Source: Acetobacteraceae bacterium (GTDB taxonomy: Bacteria > Pseudomonadota > Alphaproteobacteria > Acetobacterales > Acetobacteraceae). Taken from it: a stretch of DNA of 62,134 nt. The translations under genes were made by a program, and so were the position numbers. Where the stretch lies: contig JAMXLO010000106.1 in the NCBI GenBank assembly GCA_024280945.1, positions 1-62,134 on the forward strand, in the 5' to 3' direction. Positions 6,725 to 15,785 of the stretch are shown here, piece by piece; position 1 is the first letter of the stretch; each line of letters begins with the position of its first letter. The notes under the pieces were generated by a model. That model was not told the DNA's origin and did no database searches. It worked only from the letters and a program-made list of their open reading frames with translations.

Positions 6725-9025
6725 GTGGATGTAAATGACGGACATACCTCCGGACCTCCGGGGCAGGGTCACGCACTGACCGATACCGGCGGAGGCGCCG
6801 CCAACCCGGTGTCGGTGGAAGTGGATGGGGCCGAAGAAAGACCCGTTCACCCTCGCCTGATGGCGATGATCGTCGCTGGCCGGTACCATGGACAGGAGCT
6901 TGATCCGAACGAGTTCCGCGGTACGCCGGGCGAAGCCGCGCCCACAGCGGCGGCACTGTCAACCTGGGCCCAGAATGCCGGGATGTGGGCGCGCGCGGTG
7001 CGGCTGCGCTGGCGCCACCTCATGCGCTTCGACAATACCGCACCCGTGGTGCTGTTGTTCAATGACGGCACCGCGGGCCTGCTGACCGCGGTCAACACCG
7101 AGCACAAGGTCGTCTTCATCAAGGACCCGACCGGCCCAGCGGCCGACGCGCCGGTGCCGGTGGACGAATTGCGCCTGTCCGAAGTGTGGTCAGGCGATGC
7201 CGTCCTGCTCCGCGCCAATCGCGGCTACGTCGATAACGACGCTCCGTTCTCGCTGCGGTGGCTGTTCGGGCTGGTGATGCAGGAGAAGCGCTCGCTGCGC
7301 GAGATCGGCCTCGCCTCGCTGGCGCTCAGTATTCTGACGATCTTCCCCCCGTTCCTGGTGATGACGGTGGTGGACAAGGTGCTGACCCACAGCTCCTACT
7401 CCACGCTGGCGCTGATCGCGGTGATCGTCGGCATTGCCATCCTCTACGAGACGCTGTTGGGCTACGCGCGGCGACTGATCGTGCTGGTGGTTGGCACGCG
7501 GATCGATGCACGGCTGAACCTGCACGTCTTCAACCGTCTGCTCCGCCTGCCGCTGGACTATTTCGAACGACATCCGGCCGGCGAGACGATGTACCGGATC
7601 AGCCAGGTGCACCGGATTCGCGAATTCATCACCGGCAAGCTGCTGTCAGCGTTCCTGGACCTGATGACGCTCTGCGTGCTGCTCCCGTTCCTGTTCTGGC
7701 TTAACGCGCCGCTGGCCTGGATCGTACTGGCCTGCGCCTGCGTGATCGCGCTGATCATTCTGGTGTTCCTCAAGCCCTTGGCCGTGCTCTTCGGCCGCGT
7801 GGTGCAGGCCGAGACAGACAAGCAAGCGGCCCTGGGCGAGACGGTGTTTGGCGTGAAGACTGTGAAGTCGTTGGCATTGGAGCCACAGCGCAAGCAACTG
7901 TGGGACGAGAGGGTTGCCGAGGCCGGAAAGTGGCGTCTGGCATATGGCAAACTGGGCAACTGGCCACAGACGCTGGTGACGCCGATCGAGCGCTTCATGT
8001 GGATGGGCGCGATCCTGCTAGGGGTGTACTGGGCGCTGAGTGATCAGACCGGCGCAGGGGCCGGCGCACTGTTTGCGTTCATGATGCTGTCGCAGCGCGT
8101 CGCACAGCCGCTCGTGCAGCTCGCGCGGCTGACGGATGAGTATCAGGACGTGGCAGCGTCGATCGGCCTGGCGGCATCGGTGCTGAATCGGCCACTGGAG
8201 GTGGATGCCGCATCGGGTGGGCTGCGACCTCGCTTCGCTGGCGCGATCAGCTTCGAGGATGTGACCTTCACCTATGCCGGTACCAAAACCCCGGCGCTGG
8301 ATAGGATCAGCTTCTCGATTCCGGCCGGCACGATGCTAGGCATCGTCGGTCGGTCAGGGTCAGGCAAGTCGACCATCGCGCGGCTGCTGCAAGGCATCAA
8401 TCGCGACTACTCCGGCTTCTTGAAGATCGATAATTCTGACCTGCGCGAAATCAACCTGCGTCACTTGCGTCAGAGCTTCGGTGTGGTGTTGCAGGACAAC
8501 TTCCTGTTCCGCGGCTCGATACGCGACAATATCCTCGCCGGACGTCCCGGCCTGACGCTGGAGGATGCGGTGCGCGCGGCGCGACTCGCCGGCGCGGAAG
8601 AATTCATCGAGCGGATGCCGAACGGCTACGAGACCTACATCGAGGAAGGCTCGCCCAACCTGTCCGGCGGACAGAGGCAGCGGCTGGCGATTGCCCGCGC
8701 GCTAATCAATGACCCGCGGATTCTAATCCTCGATGAGGCCACCAGCGCGCTTGATCCCGAATCGGAGGCGCTGGTTAACGCCAATCTGCTGCGCATCGCG
8801 CGCGGCCGCACGATGATCATCGTATCGCACAGGCTGTCGTCATTGACGGAATGCGATCAGATCCTGGTGCTGGAGAAGGGCAATGTGATGGACGTCGCGC
8901 CACACCGTACCCTGCTGGAGCGATGCGCCGTCTATCGCCAGCTGTGGGCACAGCAAAATCGCCACCTCGAAACGCAAGGTTCCCGCCATGCCGCGCTCGC
9001 TCCGACTCTCGTCCAAGGCGATTAG
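6725..9025 (+). CDS. type I secretion system ABC exporter (HlyB/PrtD class) with degenerate C39-like domain
   Basis: Inner-membrane permease/ATPase of about 766 aa that drives one-step export of a protein substrate. The order is an N-terminal C39-like domain (residues ~40-170) lacking the peptidase Cys and His, a six-helix membrane domain (~185-480) with the GETMYRISQV and LDYFERHPAGE loops, and the nucleotide-binding domain. That domain has Walker A GRSGSGKST (542-550, Lys548), signature LSGGQRQR (from 646) and Walker B LILDEAT (Asp670, Glu671). I chose GTG 6725 because GAGGGGG lies ~10 bases upstream; the frame is open further 5' but looks non-coding. It overlaps the adaptor gene by 38 bases. 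With a catalytically dead C39 domain, the substrate should use a C-terminal signal, not a double-glycine leader (known for HlyB-type exporters). Confidence 0.93.
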   Translation: MDVNDGHTSGPPGQGHALTDTGGGAANPVSVEVDGAEERPVHPRLMAMIVAGRYHGQELDPNEFRGTPGEAAPTAAALSTWAQNAGMWARAVRLRWRHLMRFDNTAPVVLLFNDGTAGLLTAVNTEHKVVFIKDPTGPAADAPVPVDELRLSEVWSGDAVLLRANRGYVDNDAPFSLRWLFGLVMQEKRSLREIGLASLALSILTIFPPFLVMTVVDKVLTHSSYSTLALIAVIVGIAILYETLLGYARRLIVLVVGTRIDARLNLHVFNRLLRLPLDYFERHPAGETMYRISQVHRIREFITGKLLSAFLDLMTLCVLLPFLFWLNAPLAWIVLACACVIALIILVFLKPLAVLFGRVVQAETDKQAALGETVFGVKTVKSLALEPQRKQLWDERVAEAGKWRLAYGKLGNWPQTLVTPIERFMWMGAILLGVYWALSDQTGAGAGALFAFMMLSQRVAQPLVQLARLTDEYQDVAASIGLAASVLNRPLEVDAASGGLRPRFAGAISFEDVTFTYAGTKTPALDRISFSIPAGTMLGIVGRSGSGKSTIARLLQGINRDYSGFLKIDNSDLREINLRHLRQSFGVVLQDNFLFRGSIRDNILAGRPGLTLEDAVRAARLAGAEEFIERMPNGYETYIEEGSPNLSGGQRQRLAIARALINDPRILILDEATSALDPESEALVNANLLRIARGRTMIIVSHRLSSLTECDQILVLEKGNVMDVAPHRTLLERCAVYRQLWAQQNRHLETQGSRHAALAPTLVQGD

Positions 9026-10397
9026 TACAGCCGTTGACGACCGGAGCGATCCTACGCTGCCGGTGATTCTCGAGTTTCAGATGCCGTCGACGGCGATAAC
9101 CTCGGCACCGGTGCCGCAATCGGCGCGCCACGTTGTCTGGATCATTGTCAGCATGCTGGCGGCCATCCTGGTCGCACTGGGGATGATCCACGTCGACCGT
9201 GTCGTCACAGCACAAGGCCGGGTGGTATCGCGATCGCACACGATCGTCGTGCAGCCGCTTGACACGGCCATTGTGCGCTCGATCGACGTGCATGAAGGCC
9301 AGTCGGTGCAGGCGGGTCAGGTGCTGGCACAGCTCGACCCCACCTTTGCCGCGGCCGATGTGGGGGCGTTGGCGGCACAGGTGGCCAGCCTGCAGGCTCA
9401 GGTCTCGCGACTGCAGGCCGAGGCCAGCGGTCAGCCGTTTACCTATTCGGGAACCGATCCGAACCTGGCGCTTCAGGCCGCTACCTATGCACAGCGGCAG
9501 GCGGAGTACAGCTTCAGGATCGAGAACTACACCCAGAAGATCAACGGCCTGGTCTCCAACATTGCCAAGGCGAATGGCGACGCGGCAGGCTTCCGCGACC
9601 GGCTGCAGGTGGCGACCCAGGTCGAGAAGATGCGACGCGACCTTGAACGACTGCAGGTCGGCAGCAAGCTGAACACGCTGGCGGCGATGGACAATCGGGC
9701 TGAGATGGATCGCGACCTGCGGGGTGCTGTCGAAACTGCGTCCAGTGCGCAGCGCGACCTGGCGGCTCTGGTTGCTGAACGCGACGGATACGTGCACTCA
9801 TGGCACGCTGACGTTTCGGAGAAGCTGGCTGACGCGACCAGCAAATTGTCCGACGCACGCGAGTCGTTGAACAAGGCGCAACTGCGCAAGCAGTTGGTCG
9901 AGCTGCGGGCAGATCGCGATGCGACGGTGCTGACGGTGGCGAAAGTGTCAGTAGGTTCGGTCCTGCAATCGGGCCAGCAGTTCATCACGCTGGTCGAGGC
10001 CGACGCGCCGCTGGAAATCGAGGCGAATATCAGCGGCCGCGACGATGGCTTTGTGCATGTCGGCGACCCTGTGGCGATCAAGTTCGATACTTTCCCGTTC
10101 GTGCAGTACGGGATGGCGTATGGAGCCGTGCGCACGATCAGTGCTGACAGTTTCACCGCATTCGATGATCAGCGGAACCCGACCGGCGCTGTGCCATTGC
10201 CGGGCAACTCCACTGAGCCGTTCTATCGGGCGCGGGTGACGATCGATCGAGTGGATTTGCACGGCACGCCGCCCGGCTTCAGGTTGTTGCCTGGAATGCC
10301 GGTGACTTCGGATATCAAGGTTGGCAAGCGGACGGTGCTGCAATACCTGTTGGGACGTGCATTGCCTGTTGCCTCTGAGGGAATGCGTGAACCCTGA
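8988..10397 (+). CDS. HlyD-family membrane fusion protein of the type I secretion system
   Basis: Periplasmic adaptor of 469 aa linking the ABC exporter to an outer-membrane channel. There is a short cytoplasmic tail, one transmembrane helix (about 48-66), a lipoyl half-motif at HEGQSVQAGQVLAQLDP (~100-116), a long coiled-coil (~125-310, rich in Gln/Ala/Arg heptads), the second lipoyl half and a C-terminal beta-barrel ending near LLPGMPVTSDIKVG. ATG 8988 has AAGGT at -9 and lies inside the exporter gene, showing tight coupling. No TolC-type gene is nearby, so a channel encoded elsewhere must be used. Confidence 0.93.
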   Translation: MPRSLRLSSKAISTAVDDRSDPTLPVILEFQMPSTAITSAPVPQSARHVVWIIVSMLAAILVALGMIHVDRVVTAQGRVVSRSHTIVVQPLDTAIVRSIDVHEGQSVQAGQVLAQLDPTFAAADVGALAAQVASLQAQVSRLQAEASGQPFTYSGTDPNLALQAATYAQRQAEYSFRIENYTQKINGLVSNIAKANGDAAGFRDRLQVATQVEKMRRDLERLQVGSKLNTLAAMDNRAEMDRDLRGAVETASSAQRDLAALVAERDGYVHSWHADVSEKLADATSKLSDARESLNKAQLRKQLVELRADRDATVLTVAKVSVGSVLQSGQQFITLVEADAPLEIEANISGRDDGFVHVGDPVAIKFDTFPFVQYGMAYGAVRTISADSFTAFDDQRNPTGAVPLPGNSTEPFYRARVTIDRVDLHGTPPGFRLLPGMPVTSDIKVGKRTVLQYLLGRALPVASEGMREP

Positions 10398-10427
10398 TAC
10401 TCAGTAGACAAGTCTGAGATAAACCTG

Positions 10428-12200
10428 GTGGCGCTTCTCGATCGAATGCTTGCGCTGACGCCGGCCGCCGCGCTGCGGCGGGCGTCGCGGCTGGCCGAGC
10501 AGAAAAACTTCAGGCAGGCGTTTCCGCTCCTGGCGAGGGCCGCGCAGGCGGGCATCGCGGAGGCGGAACATCGGCTCGGCCGGTGCTATTTGGAGGGTGC
10601 CGGCGTGCCGCCCAGCCGGACCGAGGGCGTGCGCTGGTTGGAACGCGCAGCCAATCAAGGTTACGTCGAAGCGCAGGCGCAACTCGCGACCTTGGCGATC
10701 CATGGCTTGGTGACCCAGTCCGAGGATGCTGCGTCAACCCGGCTGTTCGCTTCCCAGGAGGCCACGGCACCGGACTTCGAAGCTGGACTGCATTGGGCCA
10801 GCAAGGCGGCAGAGGGCGGCTCTGCGGATGGCCAGGCGGTGCTGGGCTACATCCTCACATCCGGCCCGGAGAAGATGCGCGATCTGGAGGAGGCGCATCG
10901 CTGCTACGAGCGGTCTGCTGCGGCTGGCAGCCCACAGGGGGCACTGGGATTTGCTCTGTCCCTCGCACGCAACGCCAAGACACCGGAACAGCATGCCGAA
11001 GTGGCACAGTTCCTGCGCAAAGCGGCTGATGCCGGCCTGCCCACGGCACTGTACCTACTGGCAGTGATCACCGAGCGCGGCATGGCGGGGCCGGCAGATC
11101 GCCCCGCTGCCATCCAGCTCTTCCGTCAAGCGGCGGAAAGAGGCAACCGTCCGAGCCAGGCGCGCTGGGGCATGGCCTTGATGGAAGGTCTGACGGTGCC
11201 TGCCAACCCCGTCGAGGGCGAATCGTGGCTGCGCCGGGCGGCGCTCGCCGGGGACCCGGAGGCAGCCGCCGTGGTGGGCGACATGTATGCCAAAGGGGGC
11301 AAGTTGCCGCCCAACTTTGCCGAGGCGGCGATGTGGTTCCGTCGCGCGGCGGAGGCAGGTCACCGTGGCGGGGCGCGCGCCTTGGGCATGATGCATCTGA
11401 CCGGGGCAGGCGTTCCGCGAGACTCGGAAGAGGCCGCGCGCTGGTTCCGCGCCTCCGCTGACGCGGGGGACAACGCGGCGCGGGTCGATCTCGCCAACCT
11501 GTTGCTACGCGGCGAGGGCGGTACCGACGACGCCATCCGCACCCGCGAATGGTTCGAGAAGGCTGCGGCGTCCGGCGACCTCGTCGCCGCATTCAATTTC
11601 GGCGTGTGCCTGGCAGAAGGTGTGGGCGTCGAACGAGACGACCGCAAGGCAGCGCAGTGGCTGCGCCGCGCAGCCGACGGCGTGGTGAACGCGCAGTATT
11701 GGTATGGTCGCATGTTGGTCGAAGGCCGTGGGCTGGATGCGAACCCCGAGGAAGGCCGCGCCTGGATCAAGCGGGCCGCCGATGTCGGCATGGTGGAGGC
11801 CGAAGTTCAGCTGGCCGAGTTGATGCTGACTGGCCGGGGCGGACCGAAGGATCACCCCGGGGCACTGGGTCTGTTCGAAAAGGCGGCGGGGCGTGGGCAC
11901 GTCGGAGCCATGTTCGCCATGGGCGCGATGCATGGAGGCGGCCACGAGGTGCCGACCGATCGGCCGACAGCTCAGCGTTGGTTCCGTGCGGCGGCGGAAC
12001 GCGGTCATGCCTATGCGCAGATGATGTTCGGTCGCTATCTCGCGCGGGGGCTCGCCGGTGAGCGCGATTTCGACCAGGCCCGGGTGTGGTTGGAGAAGGC
12101 GCTTGCCCAAGGTCTGCAGGAGGCACGCAATGACCTCGCGGCGTTGCCTCCGGCGGCGGCCGAGGTGCAGCAAGCAGAGCCACAGGCGGTCGGCCACTGA
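10428..12200 (+). CDS. long Sel1/TPR-like repeat protein in secretion-glycosylation locus
   Basis: 590 aa built almost wholly of about 14 Sel1-like repeats (36-38 residues each; pattern A..LG..Y..G.GV..D...A..W...AA..G). They start near residue 15 and run to about 570. No signal peptide or membrane helix is visible, so a cytoplasmic scaffold is likely. The GTG start is the only one giving a full first repeat. It lies 30 bases after the adaptor gene and its stop overlaps the start of the following glycosyltransferase, so it belongs to the same operon. Sel1 proteins act as protein-interaction scaffolds in known systems; a role holding exporter, substrate or transferases together is inference. 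Confidence 0.85.
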   Translation: MALLDRMLALTPAAALRRASRLAEQKNFRQAFPLLARAAQAGIAEAEHRLGRCYLEGAGVPPSRTEGVRWLERAANQGYVEAQAQLATLAIHGLVTQSEDAASTRLFASQEATAPDFEAGLHWASKAAEGGSADGQAVLGYILTSGPEKMRDLEEAHRCYERSAAAGSPQGALGFALSLARNAKTPEQHAEVAQFLRKAADAGLPTALYLLAVITERGMAGPADRPAAIQLFRQAAERGNRPSQARWGMALMEGLTVPANPVEGESWLRRAALAGDPEAAAVVGDMYAKGGKLPPNFAEAAMWFRRAAEAGHRGGARALGMMHLTGAGVPRDSEEAARWFRASADAGDNAARVDLANLLLRGEGGTDDAIRTREWFEKAAASGDLVAAFNFGVCLAEGVGVERDDRKAAQWLRRAADGVVNAQYWYGRMLVEGRGLDANPEEGRAWIKRAADVGMVEAEVQLAELMLTGRGGPKDHPGALGLFEKAAGRGHVGAMFAMGAMHGGGHEVPTDRPTAQRWFRAAAERGHAYAQMMFGRYLARGLAGERDFDQARVWLEKALAQGLQEARNDLAALPPAAAEVQQAEPQAVGH

Positions 12201-14821
12201 GCGGGCCGACGGATCCGGCAGCACTGGCATTAGAGGCGTTTCAGCATGGCCAGGCGGCGACTGCCGCCGGTGACCATCGCGATGCACTGCGATGGCTGGA
12301 TCGCGCCTGGCGCCTGACGCCACGCGATCCGACGGTGGCGTTGGCCTTGGCGACAGCCTGTCTGGGCCACGACGACAGCCGCGCCGAGGCGCTGTTCGCC
12401 GGCATCGTCGCGGAGCACGATGTGCGCGAGGCATGGCTCGGGCTGGCGACCGCGCGGCGGCTGCTCGGCAATGCCAGCGGCGCCGCAGAGGCGTTGGCGG
12501 AGGTGCGGCGCCGGCACGTGCTTGGCGCCGATACGGCCGCAATCGCGGAAGCCATCGGCATCCCCACCTCCGCCCACGATGCAAGCGAGAAGCCGGCGCC
12601 AGCCGCAGGATGCGTGACCGTACAGGATGGCGGGTTGGTGGGATGGGCGTGGCATCCGGGAGATCCCGCCAGGGATCCCGTGCTGACGATCCGACCGCTC
12701 AGGGGACCAGGACGGCTGACAGTCAAGGCGTCAGACACGACAGTGGAGATCGAGGGATTACTGGCTAGGCCGCGCGGTTTTGCCGTCCCGGAGGTGCCCT
12801 TCGGCGGACCGGTAAGGGTGTTGGGCAGCGACGGCAAGGACCTGCTTGGAAGCCCTCTACACCCGCGGGCGGACCTCGTGTCGGTGCCGGTGGCCGCCAT
12901 CATGCCGCAACAGGAAGGCTCGCGCCGGCGCTTGCCAGTCGATGTGGTCATCCCGGTGCACGGCGGCTTGCGTCATACGATGGACTGCATGGACAGCGTG
13001 CTGACCGGGCTGCGGCGGGGCAGCCGGATCATCGTGATCGATGACGCGTCCGAAGAGCCGGACCTGGTGAGGGCATTGGTAGCGTTGCAGCAACGCGGCC
13101 GGATCATCCTCATTCGACATCGGCGGAACCGCGGATTCGCTGCCAGTGCCAATCAGGGGATTCGCGCAGCCGATCGGCGCGACGTCGTGCTGTTGAACAG
13201 CGATACGCTGGTGGCGCCCGGCTGGCTGGAAGCACTTCGGACGGTTGCCTATAGCGCCCCGGATATCGGCACGGTGACGCCTCTATCGAACGACGCGACC
13301 ATCGTCACCTATCAACACGATCGGCCGAACCGCACGGACACCATCCGCCTCGATGCGCTGGCGCGACGCGCCAACGGCCTGCGCGCGGTCGACATACCGG
13401 TTGGCGTCGGGTTCTGCCTTTACCTGCGTCGGGCGTGCATGGATGCAGTGGGCCCGTTCCGCGCGGACATCTTTGCGCAGGGATACGGCGAGGAGAACGA
13501 TTTCTGCCTGCGTGCGCGCCAATTGGGGTGGCGAAACGTCGCGGCACCAGGAGTATTCGTCGCGCATGTTGGAGGACAGTCATTCGGTGCGGCGGCGGTG
13601 CATCTGCGGACCCGCAATGCGTCGCTGCTGGAGCGACTGCATCCCGGTTATCAGAAGCTGATCGAGGCGCATGTGCGGCGAGACCCGCTGTCCACGGCGC
13701 GCCGTCGGCTTGATCTGGCGCGTTGGCGAGATGGCCGGCGGCGGGGCGGCAGATCTGTGATCGTGGTCAGCCATGCCGAAGGTGGTGGTGTCGAGCGGCA
13801 GATCCGGGCGGCAGCTGAGCGGCATCGGGCAAACGGACTGCGGGTGATCGTCCTGCGGCCGGCTCGCGATGGCGCTGGGCGACGCTGCGTCGTGGTTGGC
13901 GACGATTTTCCAGACCTGCGCTACGCGATGCCCGAGGAGCTGGGCGCCCTGCAACGCCTATTGGCGGGTGAACATCCGGCCGGGATCGAACTGCATCACC
14001 TTGTCGGCCACCATCCCGCGATCATCGAGCTGATCATGGCTCTGGGCGTGCCGTACGAGGTGCATGTGCATGACTATGCGTGGCTGTGCGGACGGGTGGC
14101 GTTGGTCGGGCCGGAAGCGCGTTATTGTGGCGAACCCGATCTGGCGCAATGTGAGCGGTGCGTCGCCGAGGGCGGGAGCCTGATCGACGAAGACATCAAG
14201 GTTGCAGCGCTACGCCGTCGGTCAGCGAAGCTGCTGGCCGGCGCGCGGCGTGTCGTGGTGCCTTCGGAAGACGCGTGCGTCCGCATCCGTCGTTACTTTG
14301 CGTCGGTCCGACCGGTGGTGCAGCCGCACGAGGACGATGCGGCGATCGTGGATCCGCCGCCGGTTCGTGCAGGACGTCCATTCCGGGTGTGCGTCATCGG
14401 TGCGATCGGAGCGCACAAGGGATTTCGGGTGCTCCTCGACTGCGCACGAGACGCGGATGCGAGAGACCTGCCGCTGGAGTTCGTTGTTGTGGGGCACACG
14501 ATCGACGACCGGGCGTTGCTGGCGACTCGCCGGGTGTTCGTCACTGGACCTTATACAGCGGATGAGGCGGTGGCGCTGATCAAAGCGCAGGACGCAAGCC
14601 TGGCGCTGCTGCCGTCGATCTTTCCCGAAACGTGGTGTTTCACTCTGGGGGAGGCCTGGCAGGCGGGGCTGCGCGTGGTTGCGTTCGACATCGGCGCCCA
14701 GGCGGAGCGAATTCGGCGCACGGGTCGCGGCACTCTGCTACCGCTGGGACTTTTTCCAGCGCAAATTAATAACGCATTGGTTGCAGAGGCTGGACCAACT
14801 CGGCATGAATTGCTGCTCTAG
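12197..14821 (+). CDS. fusion glycosyltransferase: TPR segment + GT2 domain + GT4-like domain
   Basis: About 874 aa. Residues 1-120 form helical TPR-like repeats (ALEAFQHGQAATAAGDHRDA, then RAWRLTPRDPTVALALATA). A GT2 catalytic domain starts near 245 (VDVVIPVHGG, VIDDAS, HRRNRGFAASANQG, LLNSDTLV with the metal-binding Asp near 333, and a YGEENDFCLRAR acceptor loop). From about 515 a GT4-like domain follows (VVSHAEGGGVERQ, IGAIGAHKGF, PETWCFTLGEAWQAG). The frame has no ATG/GTG before 12335, but its coding character clearly reaches back to the preceding stop. The best start is a CTG forming a CTGA overlap with the Sel1 gene, with AGGCGG 8 bases upstream. If that is wrong, GTG 12335 is the fallback. 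It probably adds two successive sugars to a protein or glycan. Confidence 0.85.
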   Translation: MSGPTDPAALALEAFQHGQAATAAGDHRDALRWLDRAWRLTPRDPTVALALATACLGHDDSRAEALFAGIVAEHDVREAWLGLATARRLLGNASGAAEALAEVRRRHVLGADTAAIAEAIGIPTSAHDASEKPAPAAGCVTVQDGGLVGWAWHPGDPARDPVLTIRPLRGPGRLTVKASDTTVEIEGLLARPRGFAVPEVPFGGPVRVLGSDGKDLLGSPLHPRADLVSVPVAAIMPQQEGSRRRLPVDVVIPVHGGLRHTMDCMDSVLTGLRRGSRIIVIDDASEEPDLVRALVALQQRGRIILIRHRRNRGFAASANQGIRAADRRDVVLLNSDTLVAPGWLEALRTVAYSAPDIGTVTPLSNDATIVTYQHDRPNRTDTIRLDALARRANGLRAVDIPVGVGFCLYLRRACMDAVGPFRADIFAQGYGEENDFCLRARQLGWRNVAAPGVFVAHVGGQSFGAAAVHLRTRNASLLERLHPGYQKLIEAHVRRDPLSTARRRLDLARWRDGRRRGGRSVIVVSHAEGGGVERQIRAAAERHRANGLRVIVLRPARDGAGRRCVVVGDDFPDLRYAMPEELGALQRLLAGEHPAGIELHHLVGHHPAIIELIMALGVPYEVHVHDYAWLCGRVALVGPEARYCGEPDLAQCERCVAEGGSLIDEDIKVAALRRRSAKLLAGARRVVVPSEDACVRIRRYFASVRPVVQPHEDDAAIVDPPPVRAGRPFRVCVIGAIGAHKGFRVLLDCARDADARDLPLEFVVVGHTIDDRALLATRRVFVTGPYTADEAVALIKAQDASLALLPSIFPETWCFTLGEAWQAGLRVVAFDIGAQAERIRRTGRGTLLPLGLFPAQINNALVAEAGPTRHELLL

Positions 14822-14854
14822 GAATAACTACCACTACCAAAGCGAGAATGCTGC

Positions 14855-15766
14855 ATGTCGGAAGCCATCACTGCTGCTCCCAAAGCTCAATCCACAAGGC
14901 CCGCTCCGAATGCCACCGCTGCAGCGGGTAGAATTGCTGAACTGAAGGTATCCGGTCATCTGATGACGCTGGATACCGGGCTGTTCTGCGTCTTTCAGGT
15001 ACCTGGGTCGCAACTCGCAAATGACCGCTCCGGTCTGCCAGGGGTGCGCATCTCACTGCCGCCGGGACCGGGCGGGCGGCCGGACGCCATCAACATCAGC
15101 ACGTTTCGAGAGGATGGCTGGATGAACGGCAGCGACTCGGCGGCACTGGTCCGTGTTTCGCAGGGGCCGGCGCAGATATTGGTGACGGTCTATCAGGCGC
15201 CATCGGCACCTCCTGAAACAGCGCCACGGCTCCAGGTGATGCGCTTGGGGGCCGGCGCGGACGGTCAGGCCATCGGTGGAGCACCGGCGCGGGGCTTGGG
15301 GACCGCGGCGCTCGCGGATGCCGAGGTTGTCGCTCATGTGCAGCGCACAGGTGATGTTCCGGCAAAGGTTGGCGACTGGATCGGCCAGCGGGGTAGCCGG
15401 CTATGGATCGAGGGCTTCAGCCTGACGCCGCGCAATGGCGTGAAGCCCGCCGACATCGAGTACCAGGCCGTGCTCGGACGCGGATGGATGTCGCCGTGGA
15501 TCGAGGGCGGCAAGTTCTGCGGCAGCCGTGGAATGGCGCTCCCGCTGCTCGGGCTGAAGCTACGGCTGAAGGGCCATGCGTCGAAGACGCACGAGTGTAG
15601 CTACTCGGCGACGTTCGTCGATGGCAGCTCAATCGGGCCGGTGGCGGCAGGTGAGACGTGTGAGGCGGAAAGCCTGGCCGCGCTGGAATCGTTCCAGCTG
15701 GTGATCCGCCGCAAAGGCAAGGGACCGGCGCCGTCGAAGGCGCCGGCGCGGAAGAAGTCACGCTGA
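14855..15766 (+). CDS. protein with three Clostridial-hydrophobic-W (ChW)-like repeats
   Basis: 303 aa, no signal peptide by eye. The C-terminal half contains three similar units at about 157-191 (VVAHVQRTGD, WIGQRGSRLWIEGFSL), 201-239 (IEYQAVLGRGWMSPWIEG, GSRGMALPLLGLKLRL) and 248-285 (CSYSATFVDG ending ALESFQLVI). Their spacing of Gly-Trp, Trp, Gly-Ser/Thr-x-Gly and a final Leu-Glu/Gly-x-x-Leu strand resembles the ChW repeat known from clostridial surface proteins. The N-terminal half has no family I recognise; the C-terminal tail is Lys/Pro-rich. It sits between two glycosyltransferase genes. A sugar-binding or acceptor role is inference. Confidence 0.75.
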   Translation: MSEAITAAPKAQSTRPAPNATAAAGRIAELKVSGHLMTLDTGLFCVFQVPGSQLANDRSGLPGVRISLPPGPGGRPDAINISTFREDGWMNGSDSAALVRVSQGPAQILVTVYQAPSAPPETAPRLQVMRLGAGADGQAIGGAPARGLGTAALADAEVVAHVQRTGDVPAKVGDWIGQRGSRLWIEGFSLTPRNGVKPADIEYQAVLGRGWMSPWIEGGKFCGSRGMALPLLGLKLRLKGHASKTHECSYSATFVDGSSIGPVAAGETCEAESLAALESFQLVIRRKGKGPAPSKAPARKKSR

Positions 15767-15785
15767 CACCGCCCGTCGCCCACCC

